The position numbers and the translations under genes are program-made. The notes under the pieces were generated by a model that searched no databases, was not told the DNA's origin, and was given only the letters and a program-made list of their open reading frames with translations. Of a stretch of 64,000 bases of DNA, positions 46,883 through 55,534 are shown in pieces; position 1 is the stretch's first letter; every line of letters starts with the position of its first letter. Location of the stretch: the NCBI GenBank assembly GCA_963765705.1, contig CAVXXJ010000001.1, forward strand, positions 124,001-188,000, in the 5' to 3' direction. Source of the DNA: Gaiellasilicea sp963765705. Its GTDB lineage: Bacteria > Actinomycetota > Thermoleophilia > Gaiellales > Gaiellaceae.

Positions 46883-47423
46883 GGTAGCGGGAGCCGGCCG
46901 CGGCGTATCGCCACGGGAGCTCGGCGGCGACGCTGATCCCGATCCGCGTCCCTGTCACGATCTCGACCGGAGACGCCGCGTGTTGGAGCTCGAACGGAGG
47001 CGCGTCGAGTGGGAGCCCGTCGTGCTCGCGCGTGACGGCGAGCGCCTGGCAGAGCCGGCCCGGCCCGGAGCAGAGCAGCCTGGGCTCGACCAGGCCGCGT
47101 CGCTCCTGCATCTGCTCGATCCCGGTCGACGGCTCGAGCGCCCGGACGAGCACCGCAGCCGGGCTCCCCTCGTCCTCGCAGACGAGATTGAGGCACCAGT
47201 GGATCCCGTAGGAGCGGTAGACGTAGGCGTGACCGGGCGGACCGAACATCGACGCGTTGCGCGGCGTCCGGCCGCGGAACCCGTGCGCCGCCGGATCTTC
47301 GGCGTCGTACGCCTCGACCTCGACGATCGTGCCGCCGACGCCGTCGACGAGCAGCGTCGCGCCGATCAGCGCGGGCGCGACCTCGTGGACGCTTCGCGCG
47401 AAGAACTCCCGTGCGAGGCTCAG
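46857..47423 (-). CDS. DNA-3-methyladenine glycosylase (AAG/MPG family), CTG start
   Basis: Base-excision DNA repair glycosylase, 188 residues, the normal size. Motifs: VEVEAYDAEDPAAHGFRG, RNASMFGPPGHAYVYRSYGI (about 20 residues) and PGRLCQALAVTREHDG. No ATG, GTG or TTG exists at the right place; a CTG at 47421-47423 overlaps the stop of the upstream gene as CTGA and gives SLAREFFARSVHEVAPALIG, exactly the expected N-terminus. Translation is probably coupled to the upstream gene. The 3' end overlaps the penicillin-binding protein gene. Confidence 0.85.
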   Translation of the reverse strand: MSLAREFFARSVHEVAPALIGATLLVDGVGGTIVEVEAYDAEDPAAHGFRGRTPRNASMFGPPGHAYVYRSYGIHWCLNLVCEDEGSPAAVLVRALEPSTGIEQMQERRGLVEPRLLCSGPGRLCQALAVTREHDGLPLDAPPFELQHAASPVEIVTGTRIGISVAAELPWRYAAAGSRYLSRPLRAP

Positions 47424-47767
47424 AAGAGCTGCGACGCCTCTCCGGGCCTGCTCGACGACTCGAGCAGCTTGCGGGCGCGGCGGCCGAGATCGGTGAGGTC
47501 GACGCGGCCGCTGGCGGCGTCCTCGGCGAGCCGCTCGGCCAGAGAGAGCGCCTCGTCGAGCAGCGGCGAGCCGGCGGGCTCCTGCCCCATGTCGTGCAGG
47601 ATCGTCCGCTCCGTGCGTGAGGCGATCATCGGATCGGCGACTCCCTCGACCCAGACGAGCGTCCGCTGACCTCCGCCCCGGTCGTCGCCGGTGATCGGCT
47701 GCAGCGCGTAGATCTTGTCCGCGCGCGCGTACTTGCCGAAGCCGAGGAAGACCATCCGCCCATCCAT
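47420..47767 (-). CDS. DUF370/RemA-like protein
   Basis: Small protein of 115 residues. The beginning FLGFGKYARADKIYALQPI resembles the DUF370/RemA family (N-terminal IGFGN...NRI pattern), in which RemA of Bacillus is a DNA-binding regulator of matrix genes. The C-terminal half is helical with ERLAEDAASGRVDLTDLGR. The family match is partial and by eye. It follows the membrane-protein gene by eight bases and is coupled by CTGA to the glycosylase gene. Confidence 0.5.
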   Translation of the reverse strand: MDGRMVFLGFGKYARADKIYALQPITGDDRGGGQRTLVWVEGVADPMIASRTERTILHDMGQEPAGSPLLDEALSLAERLAEDAASGRVDLTDLGRRARKLLESSSRPGEASQLF

Positions 47768-47775
47768 GCTTTCGA

Positions 47776-48558
47776 TTATCGCGCACGTGCTGGCCGGAAC
47801 CACAACACGTAGATCGCGGCCGCAGCGACGAGGATCGCCAGCCAGCCGATCGAGAGCCCGGGCCGGAGGACGCTCTCGAGGTGTTGGTCGACGGAGCCGC
47901 GCTTCCAGAGCTGCTCGTTCCAGGCGTCCTGGCAGGCGTTGCCCAGGCCGTACGCGAGCATGAGCGAGAGATAGGCCGCGAGGGCTCGCCCCTGTGGCGC
48001 GCGCGAGAGTGCGAGCGCGGCGAGCGCCAGGAGAACGCCGGCGGTGCCGTGGTGAAAGCCGAGATGCACGGCGGCGAGCCCTTCGTCGCGCACCGGTGGG
48101 ATCTCCTCACCCAGAAAGACGTCACCCGGAAAGTAGAACCCGGTCTCGGCGGCGAGCCACGGCAGCGCGATCACCAGCAGGAGGGCGCCGAGAGCGAGAC
48201 GGAGGCGGTCTCCGCGTGCGCGCTCCGCGAACGCGACACCGCCCCTCGACGCCGCGGCGACGGTCAGTCCGAGTGCCAGCGCGACGCCGAGCGCGGGCAC
48301 GACGTTGATCCACCGCGCATCCAGGTCGTCCTGGTCGACGACGCCCGGAAGCGCGGTCACGGCGCACAGCCCGATCGCCGCCCAGACGAGCAGCCTCGGC
48401 CCGCCGGCGATCGCCGCAAGGGCGACCGCGCCGAGCGCGAGCGGGAAGTTGAGGAGGACGAGCGTGCGTCCGAGCCCACCCGCGAGGTCGCCGCTCCGGT
48501 CGACGTTGTAGAGCACCTCGGGCGGCAGCCGAGCGTAGGTGACGAGCGTCGCCGCCAC
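47776..48558 (-). CDS. Integral membrane protein, hypothetical
   Basis: Unrecognised protein of 260 residues with about seven hydrophobic helices and a periplasmic or cytoplasmic loop with histidines (VHLGFHHGTAG). The first usable start codon is GTG at 48556-48558. However, the frame stays open upstream to the end of the aminotransferase gene with strong third-position GC and encodes another hydrophobic stretch (AEALAVWALFGLQVAATL), but no start codon is found there. The true N-terminus is therefore likely longer, with an unusual start or a sequence error. Confidence 0.62.
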   Translation of the reverse strand: MAATLVTYARLPPEVLYNVDRSGDLAGGLGRTLVLLNFPLALGAVALAAIAGGPRLLVWAAIGLCAVTALPGVVDQDDLDARWINVVPALGVALALGLTVAAASRGGVAFAERARGDRLRLALGALLLVIALPWLAAETGFYFPGDVFLGEEIPPVRDEGLAAVHLGFHHGTAGVLLALAALALSRAPQGRALAAYLSLMLAYGLGNACQDAWNEQLWKRGSVDQHLESVLRPGLSIGWLAILVAAAAIYVLWFRPARAR

Positions 48559-48605
48559 CTGGAGCCCGAAGAGGGCCCAGACCGCGAGCGCCTCGGCCGG
48601 GAGCG

Positions 48606-49727
48606 CTACGCCAGCACGGCCGCGAGGGCCTCGGCCACTCGTTCCTGGTCCTCCGCTTCGATCGCGGTGAAGAACGGGAGCGCGAGCGTGCGCTTGGAGA
48701 GATCCTCCGAGACCGGGCAGAGACCCTCGTCGAAGCCGTACCGCTCGCGCATGTAGGCCTGGAGGTGGATCGACGGGAGGTAGCGCGAGGTCGCGATCCC
48801 CTGCCGATCGAGCTCGGCGATCACACGCTCGCGATCGGTGCCGCGCGCGAGCGTGACGACGTAGACGAACCAGGAGCGAACGTGGTCGGCGTCATCGGCG
48901 ACGGGCAACTCGAGCCCATCGACACCGCCGAGCAGATCGGCATATCGCTTCGCGGCCGAGCCTCGAAGCGACAGGATCGTCTCGAGCTTCTCGAGCTGGC
49001 CGATTCCCAGCGCGGCACGGATGTCGTCGATGCGGTAGTTGTAGCCGAGCCGCGCGTGCTCGAGCCAGCCGCCGCCGTCGGCGCGGCCCTGGTTGCGCAG
49101 GCTGACGAGGGTGCGCCAGGTCTCCTCGTCGTGCGTCGTCACCATCCCGCCTTCGCCGGTCGTGATCTGCTTGTTCGGGTAGAAGGCGAAGACGGCATCG
49201 ACGCCGTGTGAGCCGACGCGCCCGCCTTTGTACTCGCTGCCGAGCGCCTCGCAGGCGTCCTGGATCAGCACCAGGTCGTGGCGGTCGCACAGCTCGCGCA
49301 GCGGGTCGAGCTCGCAGGGATAGCCGAAGATGTCGACCGCTACGATCGCCTTCGTCCGCTCGGTGATCGCGGCCTCGACGGCGGCGGGGTCGAGGTTCAT
49401 CGTCCGCTCGTCGACGTCGGCGAAGACCGGCGTCGCCCCCTCGTAGATGAAGCAGTTGGCGGAGGCCACGAACGAGTACGGCGTCGTGATCACCTCGTCG
49501 CCCGACTGGAAGCCGGCGATCGCGCAGAGCAGGTGGAGGCCCGCGGTGCCCGACGACACAGCAGCCGCATACGGCGTGCCTACCTTCTCCGCGAAGAGCT
49601 CCTCGAAGCGGTCGATCGTCGGCCCGAGCGAGAGCCGGCCCGAGCGGAGCACCTCGAGCACGAGCTCCTCGTCGCGCTCGTCGACGTACGGCGACGAGAG
49701 CGGAACCTTCCGGATGTCGGTTCTCAC
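48606..49727 (-). CDS. DegT/DnrJ/EryC1/StrS family aminotransferase
   Basis: PLP-dependent aminotransferase of the sugar-aminotransferase family, 373 residues. SSPYVDERDEELVLEVLRSG begins the fold, SSGTAGLHL marks the PLP phosphate site, LIQDACEALGS follows, and the PLP lysine is in FAFYPNKQITTGEGG. Such enzymes add amino groups to nucleotide-linked sugars for cell-surface or metabolite glycans. The GTG start at 49725-49727 overlaps the ilvE stop. No other sugar-nucleotide gene is in the window, so the product is unknown. Confidence 0.88.
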   Translation of the reverse strand: MRTDIRKVPLSSPYVDERDEELVLEVLRSGRLSLGPTIDRFEELFAEKVGTPYAAAVSSGTAGLHLLCAIAGFQSGDEVITTPYSFVASANCFIYEGATPVFADVDERTMNLDPAAVEAAITERTKAIVAVDIFGYPCELDPLRELCDRHDLVLIQDACEALGSEYKGGRVGSHGVDAVFAFYPNKQITTGEGGMVTTHDEETWRTLVSLRNQGRADGGGWLEHARLGYNYRIDDIRAALGIGQLEKLETILSLRGSAAKRYADLLGGVDGLELPVADDADHVRSWFVYVVTLARGTDRERVIAELDRQGIATSRYLPSIHLQAYMRERYGFDEGLCPVSEDLSKRTLALPFFTAIEAEDQERVAEALAAVLA

Positions 49728-50659
49728 GCCTCGGCGGGAGCCTTGTCGGCGACCGTGACGCGGTCGAGCCAGTGACTCCAGCGGTCTGACTTGCCGCGCA
49801 CGGTGTCGAGATACGCCTTCTGGAGCTCGAGCGTGACAGGCCCCGCGCCGATCTCGTGGTCGTCGACCGAGCGCACCGGCGTCACCTCGGCGGCGGTTCC
49901 CGTCATGAAGATCTCGTCGGCGAGGTAGAGGTCGGTGCGAATGATGTTCGCCTCCTCGACCACGTAGCCGAGGTCCTGGGCGATCAGGATGATGCTCTCG
50001 CGCGTGATCCCGGGCAGGATCGACATCGAGAGCGGCGGCGTGACGATCTTCCCTTCCTTGACGACGAAGATGTTCTCGCCCGGGCCGTCGGCGACGTACC
50101 CCTCGTCGTTGAGCATGATCGCCTCGTCGTAGCCGGCGCGCTGAGCCTCGTGAACGGCGAGCATCGAGTTGAGGTAGATCCCGGTCGCCTTCGCCGCATG
50201 CGGGATCGTGTTCGGGCCGATGCGCTTCCAGGACGAGATCTTGGTGCGGATGCCGATGGTGGCGTTCTCGTCCCCGAGATAGTTCCCCCACGGCCAGCTC
50301 ATGATCACGACCTCGACCGGGTTGCCCTTCGTGTGCACGCCCAACTCGCCGTAGCCGTAGAACGCGAACGGGCGGACGTAGCACTCCGGCAGGCCGTTGC
50401 GGCCGATCAGCTCGTGTGTGGCGCTGCGAATCTCGTCGACCGTGAACGGCAGCTCCATGTAGAGGAGCTGGGCCGAGTTGTGGAGCCGCTGGAGATGCTC
50501 CCTGAGCCGGAAGACGGCGGGGCCGTCCGGGGTCTCGTAGCAGCGGATGCCCTCGAAGACACCCGTGCCGTAGTGGAGACCGTGCACGCCGACGTGCACC
50601 TTCGCATCGGCCCAGTCGATGAACTCACCGTTCATCCAGATCGTCTCTGTCTCACGCAT
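49724..50659 (-). CDS. ilvE: Branched-chain amino acid aminotransferase
   Basis: Class IV PLP enzyme, 311 residues, performing the last step of valine, leucine and isoleucine synthesis. Motifs: IWMNGEFIDWADAKVHVGVH at the start, GVFEGIRCYET, and the PLP lysine in HAAKATGIYLNSML; GYVADGPGENIFVV and MTGTAAEVTPV follow. The length and motifs fit IlvE rather than aminodeoxychorismate lyase. The ATG at 50657-50659 has GGAGAAGCTTG upstream and lies eight bases inside the end of the deacylase gene. Confidence 0.9.
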   Translation of the reverse strand: MRETETIWMNGEFIDWADAKVHVGVHGLHYGTGVFEGIRCYETPDGPAVFRLREHLQRLHNSAQLLYMELPFTVDEIRSATHELIGRNGLPECYVRPFAFYGYGELGVHTKGNPVEVVIMSWPWGNYLGDENATIGIRTKISSWKRIGPNTIPHAAKATGIYLNSMLAVHEAQRAGYDEAIMLNDEGYVADGPGENIFVVKEGKIVTPPLSMSILPGITRESIILIAQDLGYVVEEANIIRTDLYLADEIFMTGTAAEVTPVRSVDDHEIGAGPVTLELQKAYLDTVRGKSDRWSHWLDRVTVADKAPAEA

Positions 50660-51176
50660 CAAGCTTCTCCTCTCGACGAACCTCAATCGTAGATGAGTCT
50701 TCGACGGCGTCCAGCGGCACCGCGCGTGCGAGCCGAACGAGGACGCTCGGGTGCATGGCGGCCATGTGGGTGTCGGAGCCCGCACCGACCCAGACCATGT
50801 CGTGGGCGAGCAGGCTCTGGTCGATCAGCACGCGGTCGACGTTGGGCAGCGGGAATGGTGCGACGGCGCCGGGCGCGAAGCCCGTCGCCTCCTCGACCTG
50901 CGGACCCCGCGCGATGCGAGCCTCGATCGCGCCTGCGCCCAACGCGATCTTCGCGAGGTCCACGCGCCGGTCGCCGGGGATCAGCGCCACGACCGGACGG
51001 CCGTCGCAGAGGACGACGATCGACTTGACGATCTGGCCGATCGGGCAGCCGGCGGCGCGGGCGGCATCCTCGGCGGTGGCGGTGCCCGATGCGAGCTCTT
51101 CGAGCCTTGCCTCGGCACCTGCCGACCGCAGATATGCGGCGACCCGTTCGACGGGCTCAGGCCAGGGCGCGCGCAC
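50652..51176 (-). CDS. YbaK/aminoacyl-tRNA deacylase family protein
   Basis: Editing-domain protein of 174 residues that would hydrolyse mischarged aminoacyl-tRNA. Family features: GCPIGQIVKSIVVLCDGRPV with the conserved lysine, VALIPGDRRVDLAK, and ATGFAPGAVAPFPL containing the GxxPG-like loop. The GTG at 51174-51176 is preferred, as the longer open frame has no homology-like content. First gene of the operon that includes ilvE and the aminotransferase. Confidence 0.83.
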   Translation of the reverse strand: MRAPWPEPVERVAAYLRSAGAEARLEELASGTATAEDAARAAGCPIGQIVKSIVVLCDGRPVVALIPGDRRVDLAKIALGAGAIEARIARGPQVEEATGFAPGAVAPFPLPNVDRVLIDQSLLAHDMVWVGAGSDTHMAAMHPSVLVRLARAVPLDAVEDSSTIEVRREEKLDA

Positions 51177-51263
51177 GAGAGAGAGCGTACCGGCTGGCGC
51201 GAAACCCAACTCGGCCGTTCCTCGTTGTCTCTCTGGACAGCGATTGGCACGACGGGAGGCGTT

Positions 51264-51599
51264 TTGAACAACAGCGAAGGTGAGCGAATCGCGCGGACGG
51301 AGTCGCTCTTCCGCGAGGTGAACGAGCGGATCGCCGAATCCGCAGAGCGGTTCGACGTCGCCGAGACGAAGTTCGTCTGCGAGTGCGCCGACCCGAACTG
51401 CACCGAGCGGGTCGAGGCGACGCTCGACGAGTACGAGCGGATCCGGCACGACGGCGCCACCTTCCTCCTCGTCAACGGGCACGAGGACGAGCGGATCGAA
51501 GCGATCGTCCGCGCCGACGGTGACCGGGCCGTGGTCGCCAAGCGGCACCCGCTCGTGGCGCCGATCGCCCGCAGGCTCAACCCACGAGCTGCGACCTAG
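51264..51599 (+). CDS. Hypothetical protein with CxC-x5-C motif
   Basis: Small acidic protein of 111 residues starting at TTG 51264, which has a GGAGG site four bases upstream. A helical N-terminus (TESLFREVNERIAESAERFD) is followed by FVCECADPNCTERVEATLDE, a compact cysteine motif, and a domain with LLVNGHEDERIEAIV. I recall similar short proteins in other actinobacteria but know no function. The three cysteines could bind a metal. Its end overlaps the convergent methyltransferase gene by four bases. Confidence 0.65.
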   Translation: MNNSEGERIARTESLFREVNERIAESAERFDVAETKFVCECADPNCTERVEATLDEYERIRHDGATFLLVNGHEDERIEAIVRADGDRAVVAKRHPLVAPIARRLNPRAAT

Positions 51600-51982
51600 A
51601 TCCCTCGGCGGACGCGGCGCCTGTAAGCGGCGTACGCGGGGAACCGTTCTTCGAGGTGGCGCTCCTCGACTCCGGCCTTGAAGTGCCAGAGGAGGGCGAG
51701 CACCGGCACCGCGGCGGTCGCCGGAACACTCGCGAGCAAGCCGTAGCCGAGAAAGATGAGGAGACCGGCGGCGTAGAGCGGGTGACGGACGACGCCGTAC
51801 GGCCCGTGCTCCACGAGCGCTGCCTGCTCATTCGGGCGCGGGTAGGGCGTCAGAGCGGTTCCGAGCGTGCGGCCGGCCCAGATCGCGACTCCGAGGCCGA
51901 CGAGGATCAGCGCCAGCCCGGTGAGCCCCATCCACCTCGGCCAGGTCGGCGGAAACGCCCCGAGGACGATGATCGCCGCCAT
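51596..51982 (-). CDS. Isoprenylcysteine carboxyl methyltransferase-like membrane protein
   Basis: Membrane methyltransferase of the ICMT/PEMT type, 128 residues from ATG 51980-51982. The signature VEHGPYGVVRHPLYAAGLL and the final helix with EERHLEERFPAYAAYRRRV (about 19 residues) are typical. The hydrophobic N-terminus extends upstream in frame (GWVAAQFLLM) toward serA without a normal start codon, so the true protein may be a little longer. Bacterial relatives methylate lipids or small molecules; the target is unknown. Follows serA in the same direction. Confidence 0.72.
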   Translation of the reverse strand: MAAIIVLGAFPPTWPRWMGLTGLALILVGLGVAIWAGRTLGTALTPYPRPNEQAALVEHGPYGVVRHPLYAAGLLIFLGYGLLASVPATAAVPVLALLWHFKAGVEERHLEERFPAYAAYRRRVRRGI

Positions 51983-52025
51983 GAGGAGAAACTGGGCGGC
52001 GACCCAGCCGCCGCCCCTACGAGGG

Positions 52026-53582
52026 CTAACCGAGCGCGATGAAGTGGAAACCGTCGAATCCTTCCGCCCGGATGCGCTCGACGAGGTCCGCCGGCGGCTC
52101 GGAGTCGATCGCGAGCGCCATCAGCGCCTTGCCACCCTCCTTCGTCCGGGAGACCGCCATGTTGGCGATGTTCACGCCCGCCTCCCCGAACATCGTCCCG
52201 ACGCGCCCGATCACGCCCGGCACGTCGTCGTAGCGGAAGAAGACCATCAGCGGCGACAGCTGGAGATCGATCGCGAACCCGAGCGCGCCGGCGAGGAAGA
52301 GGCGCGGCTCCGGCCCGATCGTCGTGCCGGAGACCTCGACGTCGTCGACGGCGACGGTGACGAGGTTCGTGTAGTCGCGCGCCGCTCCGGAGCGTTGCTC
52401 GGTCACCTCGATCCCCCGCTCGGCTGCGATCACCGGCGCGTTGACGTAATTGACGGCCTGGTCGACGCGGCCCTGGAAGGCCCCGTTCAGCGCCGCCACC
52501 GTCAACAGCCGGGTGTCGTGCCCGGCGATTCCACCGTTGAAGGTGAGGCCGATCCGGCGCGGGTGACCGCCGGCGAGCTCGACCGCGAGCCGGCCGAGCT
52601 TGGCCGCCAGCGGGATGTACGGGCCGAGCACCTCGAGGTCCTCGGCGCCGACGACGGGAATGTTGACGGCGTTCGTGACGAGCCCGCCTTCGAGTGCCGC
52701 AACGACCTGCTCGGCCACGATCAGGCCCGCGCGGTCCTGCGCCTCGTCGGTCGACGCCGCGAGGTGCGGGGTCGTGACGACGTTCTCGAGCCCGAGCAGC
52801 TCCCCTTCGTACGGCTCGGCCGAGAAGACGTCGAGCGCGGCGCCCGCGACCTTGCCGGAGCGGATCGCCTCGGCGAGCGCCGGCTCGTCGACGAGCTCGC
52901 CGCGCGCGGCGTTGACGATCCGGACGCCGTCGCGCATCTTCGCGATCACTTCGGCTCCGACGAACCCGCGTGTGTCGTCGGTCAGCGGCAGGTGCAGCGT
53001 CAGGAAGTCGGCCGCGTCGAAGACCTCCTCCACGGTCTCGGCGTGATCGGCGCCGAGCTCGCGGAACCGCTCCGGCGCGACGAACGGGTCGTAGCCGACG
53101 ACGCGCATGCCGAGACCGAGCGCCCGCCTGGCGACCTGGCGGCCGATCCGGCCGAAGCCGAGCACGCCGAGCGTCTTGTCGGCGAGCTCGACGCCGCCCC
53201 AGCGGGAGCGCTCCCAGCGGCCCTCCTGGAGCGCCGCGTGGGCCTGCGGGATGTTGCGGGCGAGCGCCACGAGCAGCCCGATCGTGTGCTCGGCCGCCGA
53301 GACGACGGTCGAGTCGGGTGCGTTGGCGACGACGATTCCCCGCCGTGTGGCCGCGTCCAGGTCGACGTTGTCGATCCCCACCCCGGCCCGCCCGATCACT
53401 TTCAGCCGCGCGGCGCGCTCGATCACCGCGGCGGTCAGCTTCGTCGCGGAGCGGATGACGATCGCGTCGTAGCCGCCGATGATCTCCTCCAGCGGCGCCT
53501 CGGTGTCCTCGTCGACCTCGAAGCGCGAGCGCAGCAGCTCGATGCCGGCGGGAGCGATCGGCTCCCGGACGAGAACTCTCAG
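52026..53582 (-). CDS. serA: D-3-phosphoglycerate dehydrogenase, CTG start
   Basis: First enzyme of the phosphorylated serine pathway, 518 residues, the long form. The catalytic domain includes GRAGVGIDNVDL, the NAD motif GFGRIG, and HLPLTDDT; the intervening domain and a C-terminal ACT domain (FFRYDDVPGVIGRVGTMFGE) follow. The only start that fits is CTG at 53580-53582 in a CTGA overlap with the aminotransferase stop, giving RVLVREPIAPAGIELL, the expected N-terminus. Coupled to a class V aminotransferase that may supply the next step. Confidence 0.9.
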   Translation of the reverse strand: MRVLVREPIAPAGIELLRSRFEVDEDTEAPLEEIIGGYDAIVIRSATKLTAAVIERAARLKVIGRAGVGIDNVDLDAATRRGIVVANAPDSTVVSAAEHTIGLLVALARNIPQAHAALQEGRWERSRWGGVELADKTLGVLGFGRIGRQVARRALGLGMRVVGYDPFVAPERFRELGADHAETVEEVFDAADFLTLHLPLTDDTRGFVGAEVIAKMRDGVRIVNAARGELVDEPALAEAIRSGKVAGAALDVFSAEPYEGELLGLENVVTTPHLAASTDEAQDRAGLIVAEQVVAALEGGLVTNAVNIPVVGAEDLEVLGPYIPLAAKLGRLAVELAGGHPRRIGLTFNGGIAGHDTRLLTVAALNGAFQGRVDQAVNYVNAPVIAAERGIEVTEQRSGAARDYTNLVTVAVDDVEVSGTTIGPEPRLFLAGALGFAIDLQLSPLMVFFRYDDVPGVIGRVGTMFGEAGVNIANMAVSRTKEGGKALMALAIDSEPPADLVERIRAEGFDGFHFIALG

Positions 53583-54733
53583 ACCGTCGCCCCTTCCGCG
53601 TAGACCTCGAGCGCGCGGGTCGCGGCGAGGCCGCGCTCGATCGGAGCCTCGAGCTCCCCGAGCACCAACTCGACCGCGGAGAGCGCCGTCGCGATGTCGA
53701 ACTCGTCGTACCAGCCGATGTGGCCGATCCGGAAGATCGCGCCCTTCAGCTCGCCCTGGCCGCCGGCGATCGTGACGCCGTGCCGATCGCGGAGCCCGCG
53801 CGTCAGGTCGGCCGAATCCATCCCGTCCGGCATCCGCGCTGCGGTGACGACCGCGGAACGGTCTTCGTCCGGCGAGAAGAGCTCGAGGCCCATCGCCTTG
53901 ATCCCGGCGCGGCAAGCGCGGCCGAGGCGGACGTGCCGGTCGAAGGCCGAGTCGAGACCGGTGTCGAGCAGCAGCCCGAGCGCGACGTCCAGCGCGACGA
54001 TCAGCGAGACCGCCGGCGTGAACGCGCTGTCGAGCTTGTGCTGCGCGTCGCGCGTCCGCTCCCAGTCGAAATAGAAGCTCGGCAGCGTCGACCTCGCGAC
54101 CTGCTCCCAGCCCGCTGCGGACACGGCGGCTGTCGCGAGCCCGGGCGGCGCCATCAGTGCCTTCTGCGAGCCGGAGATGACGACATCGAGGCCCCAGTCG
54201 TCCATCTCCAACGGCACGGCGCCGAGACTCGAGACGGCGTCGACGACCGCCAGCGCGCCCGCGTCCTTGACGACGGCCGCCAGCGCCTGAATGTCGGAGA
54301 CGACACCGGTCGAGGTCTCCGAGTGGACGAGGAAGACCAGCGAGACCGGCTCGATCTCCCCGAGCTTGCGAGCGAGATCGTCCGGTGACGGCGTCTCCCC
54401 CCACGCATACCGCAGCTCCTCGACCTCGCAACCGAAGGTGTGCGCCATCGACGCCCATCGTTCGCCGAAGGAGCCCGCCGAGACGGCGAGCACGCGCTCA
54501 CCTGGCGAGCAGAGGCTCACGATCGCGGACTCGAACGCACCCGTGCCGGAGCAGGTGAAGAGGAGGACGTCGTTGTCGGTCCGGTGCACCTCCTTGAGCC
54601 GCGCCAGCACGCGCTCGTACACCTCCCGGAAGTCCGGGGCGCGGTGGTGCAGGACCGGCTCCGCGAGCGCCGCGAGCACCTGCGGAGGCACCGGGGTCGG
54701 CCCGGGCGTGAACAGGTACCGCTTCTGCGCCAT
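53579..54733 (-). CDS. Class V aminotransferase (serine-pyruvate/alanine-glyoxylate type)
   Basis: PLP enzyme of 384 residues. It opens YLFTPGPTPVPPQVLAAL, the group hallmark, has VVDAVSSLGAVPLEMDDWG and the PLP lysine in SGSQKALMAPPG. Enzymes of this group located beside serA are thought to replace SerC in some bacteria and archaea. It might instead run serine-glyoxylate or alanine-glyoxylate transamination. ATG at 54731-54733; its stop overlaps the serA CTG. Confidence 0.87.
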   Translation of the reverse strand: MAQKRYLFTPGPTPVPPQVLAALAEPVLHHRAPDFREVYERVLARLKEVHRTDNDVLLFTCSGTGAFESAIVSLCSPGERVLAVSAGSFGERWASMAHTFGCEVEELRYAWGETPSPDDLARKLGEIEPVSLVFLVHSETSTGVVSDIQALAAVVKDAGALAVVDAVSSLGAVPLEMDDWGLDVVISGSQKALMAPPGLATAAVSAAGWEQVARSTLPSFYFDWERTRDAQHKLDSAFTPAVSLIVALDVALGLLLDTGLDSAFDRHVRLGRACRAGIKAMGLELFSPDEDRSAVVTAARMPDGMDSADLTRGLRDRHGVTIAGGQGELKGAIFRIGHIGWYDEFDIATALSAVELVLGELEAPIERGLAATRALEVYAEGATV

Positions 54734-54800
54734 CGACCGGAGACTAGCGCGCGCCGGGACGGCGCCTGTGAGTCCTCGTCCCGAACTACGCTCCCTCTCG

Positions 54801-55415
54801 ATGGAAGCTCTCCTCGCGTTCGGCGCCGCCCTGGTCTCGCTGCGGCTCGCCGGCCTCCTCGCCGGTCGCTGGCGGCGTCGGCGCCAGCCGCAGCTCGCGC
54901 TCTGGAGCGCGGGCCTGGCGGCCTATGCACTGGGCGCCGCCGCGATCGCCTGGGGCGCCGCGGGAGGGTGGAACGAGGGCGTCTTCCGCGCCTACTACCT
55001 CTTCGGCGGCTTGCTGACGGCAGCGTTGCTCGGCGCCGGCTCGCTGGCCGGCGCCGGCGTGCGGGCGGCAATCCCCGCTGCGCTCGTCTACACGGGGCTC
55101 GCGGCAGGCGTGGCGCTCGCGGTTCCGCTGGAGGCGCCGCTGAGCGGCACGTCGATCCCGGAAGCGCAGGAGCATCTCGCGCTCTTCCCGGCTCGGATCC
55201 TGGCGATCGCCGGCAACGTCGCCGGGTCGCTGGCGCTCGTCGGCATCGCCGTGACCGGCTTCCGCCGGAGGCCACTCGGCAACGCGCTGCTCCTGGCGGG
55301 GTTCGCGCTTGCAGCCGCCGGCAGCGCGGTTGCGGGGCTCGGGGCGGCCCGGACCGCAGCCTTCGTCGCCGTTGCAGCCTGCCTTTTGTACGCTGGCTCC
55401 GTTGCGCGATCGTGA
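54801..55415 (+). CDS. Hypothetical multi-pass membrane protein
   Basis: Unrecognised protein of 204 residues, mostly hydrophobic, with about six membrane helices rich in A, G and L. A loop contains PLSGTSIPEAQEHLALFP. ATG at 54801, divergent from the aminotransferase gene by 67 bases. No family assigned. Confidence 0.6.
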   Translation: MEALLAFGAALVSLRLAGLLAGRWRRRRQPQLALWSAGLAAYALGAAAIAWGAAGGWNEGVFRAYYLFGGLLTAALLGAGSLAGAGVRAAIPAALVYTGLAAGVALAVPLEAPLSGTSIPEAQEHLALFPARILAIAGNVAGSLALVGIAVTGFRRRPLGNALLLAGFALAAAGSAVAGLGAARTAAFVAVAACLLYAGSVARS

Positions 55416-55430
55416 CAGTTTTTACTCTTT

Positions 55431-55501
55431 GCAAACAACGCGTTTGCTAGCCTGACGCCGCAAGTTCGCGCCGACCCGATGCCCTGCGGCTTTCCGGGTC
55501 G
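55431..55501 (+). promoter_or_regulatory. Inverted repeats in the leader of the transglycosylase-like gene
   Basis: GCAAAC/GTTTGC arms at 55431-55436 and 55442-55447 enclose five bases. Downstream, CGACCCG (55472-55478) and CGGGTCG (55495-55501) form a second stem. Both lie between the end of the membrane-protein gene and the GTG at 55535. They could be an operator and an mRNA leader stem. I could not match them to any known riboswitch. Confidence 0.35.
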
Positions 55502-55534
55502 AGCCTGCGTCGTGTTCCCCAGCAAGGAGGCTGT

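Noticed and set aside
55416..55534. Possible c-di-AMP (ydaO) riboswitch before the transglycosylase-like gene
   Set aside because: Such riboswitches often precede cell-wall hydrolase genes, but the conserved GGGGGA and CAGCTAAC-type elements are missing and the leader is too short.
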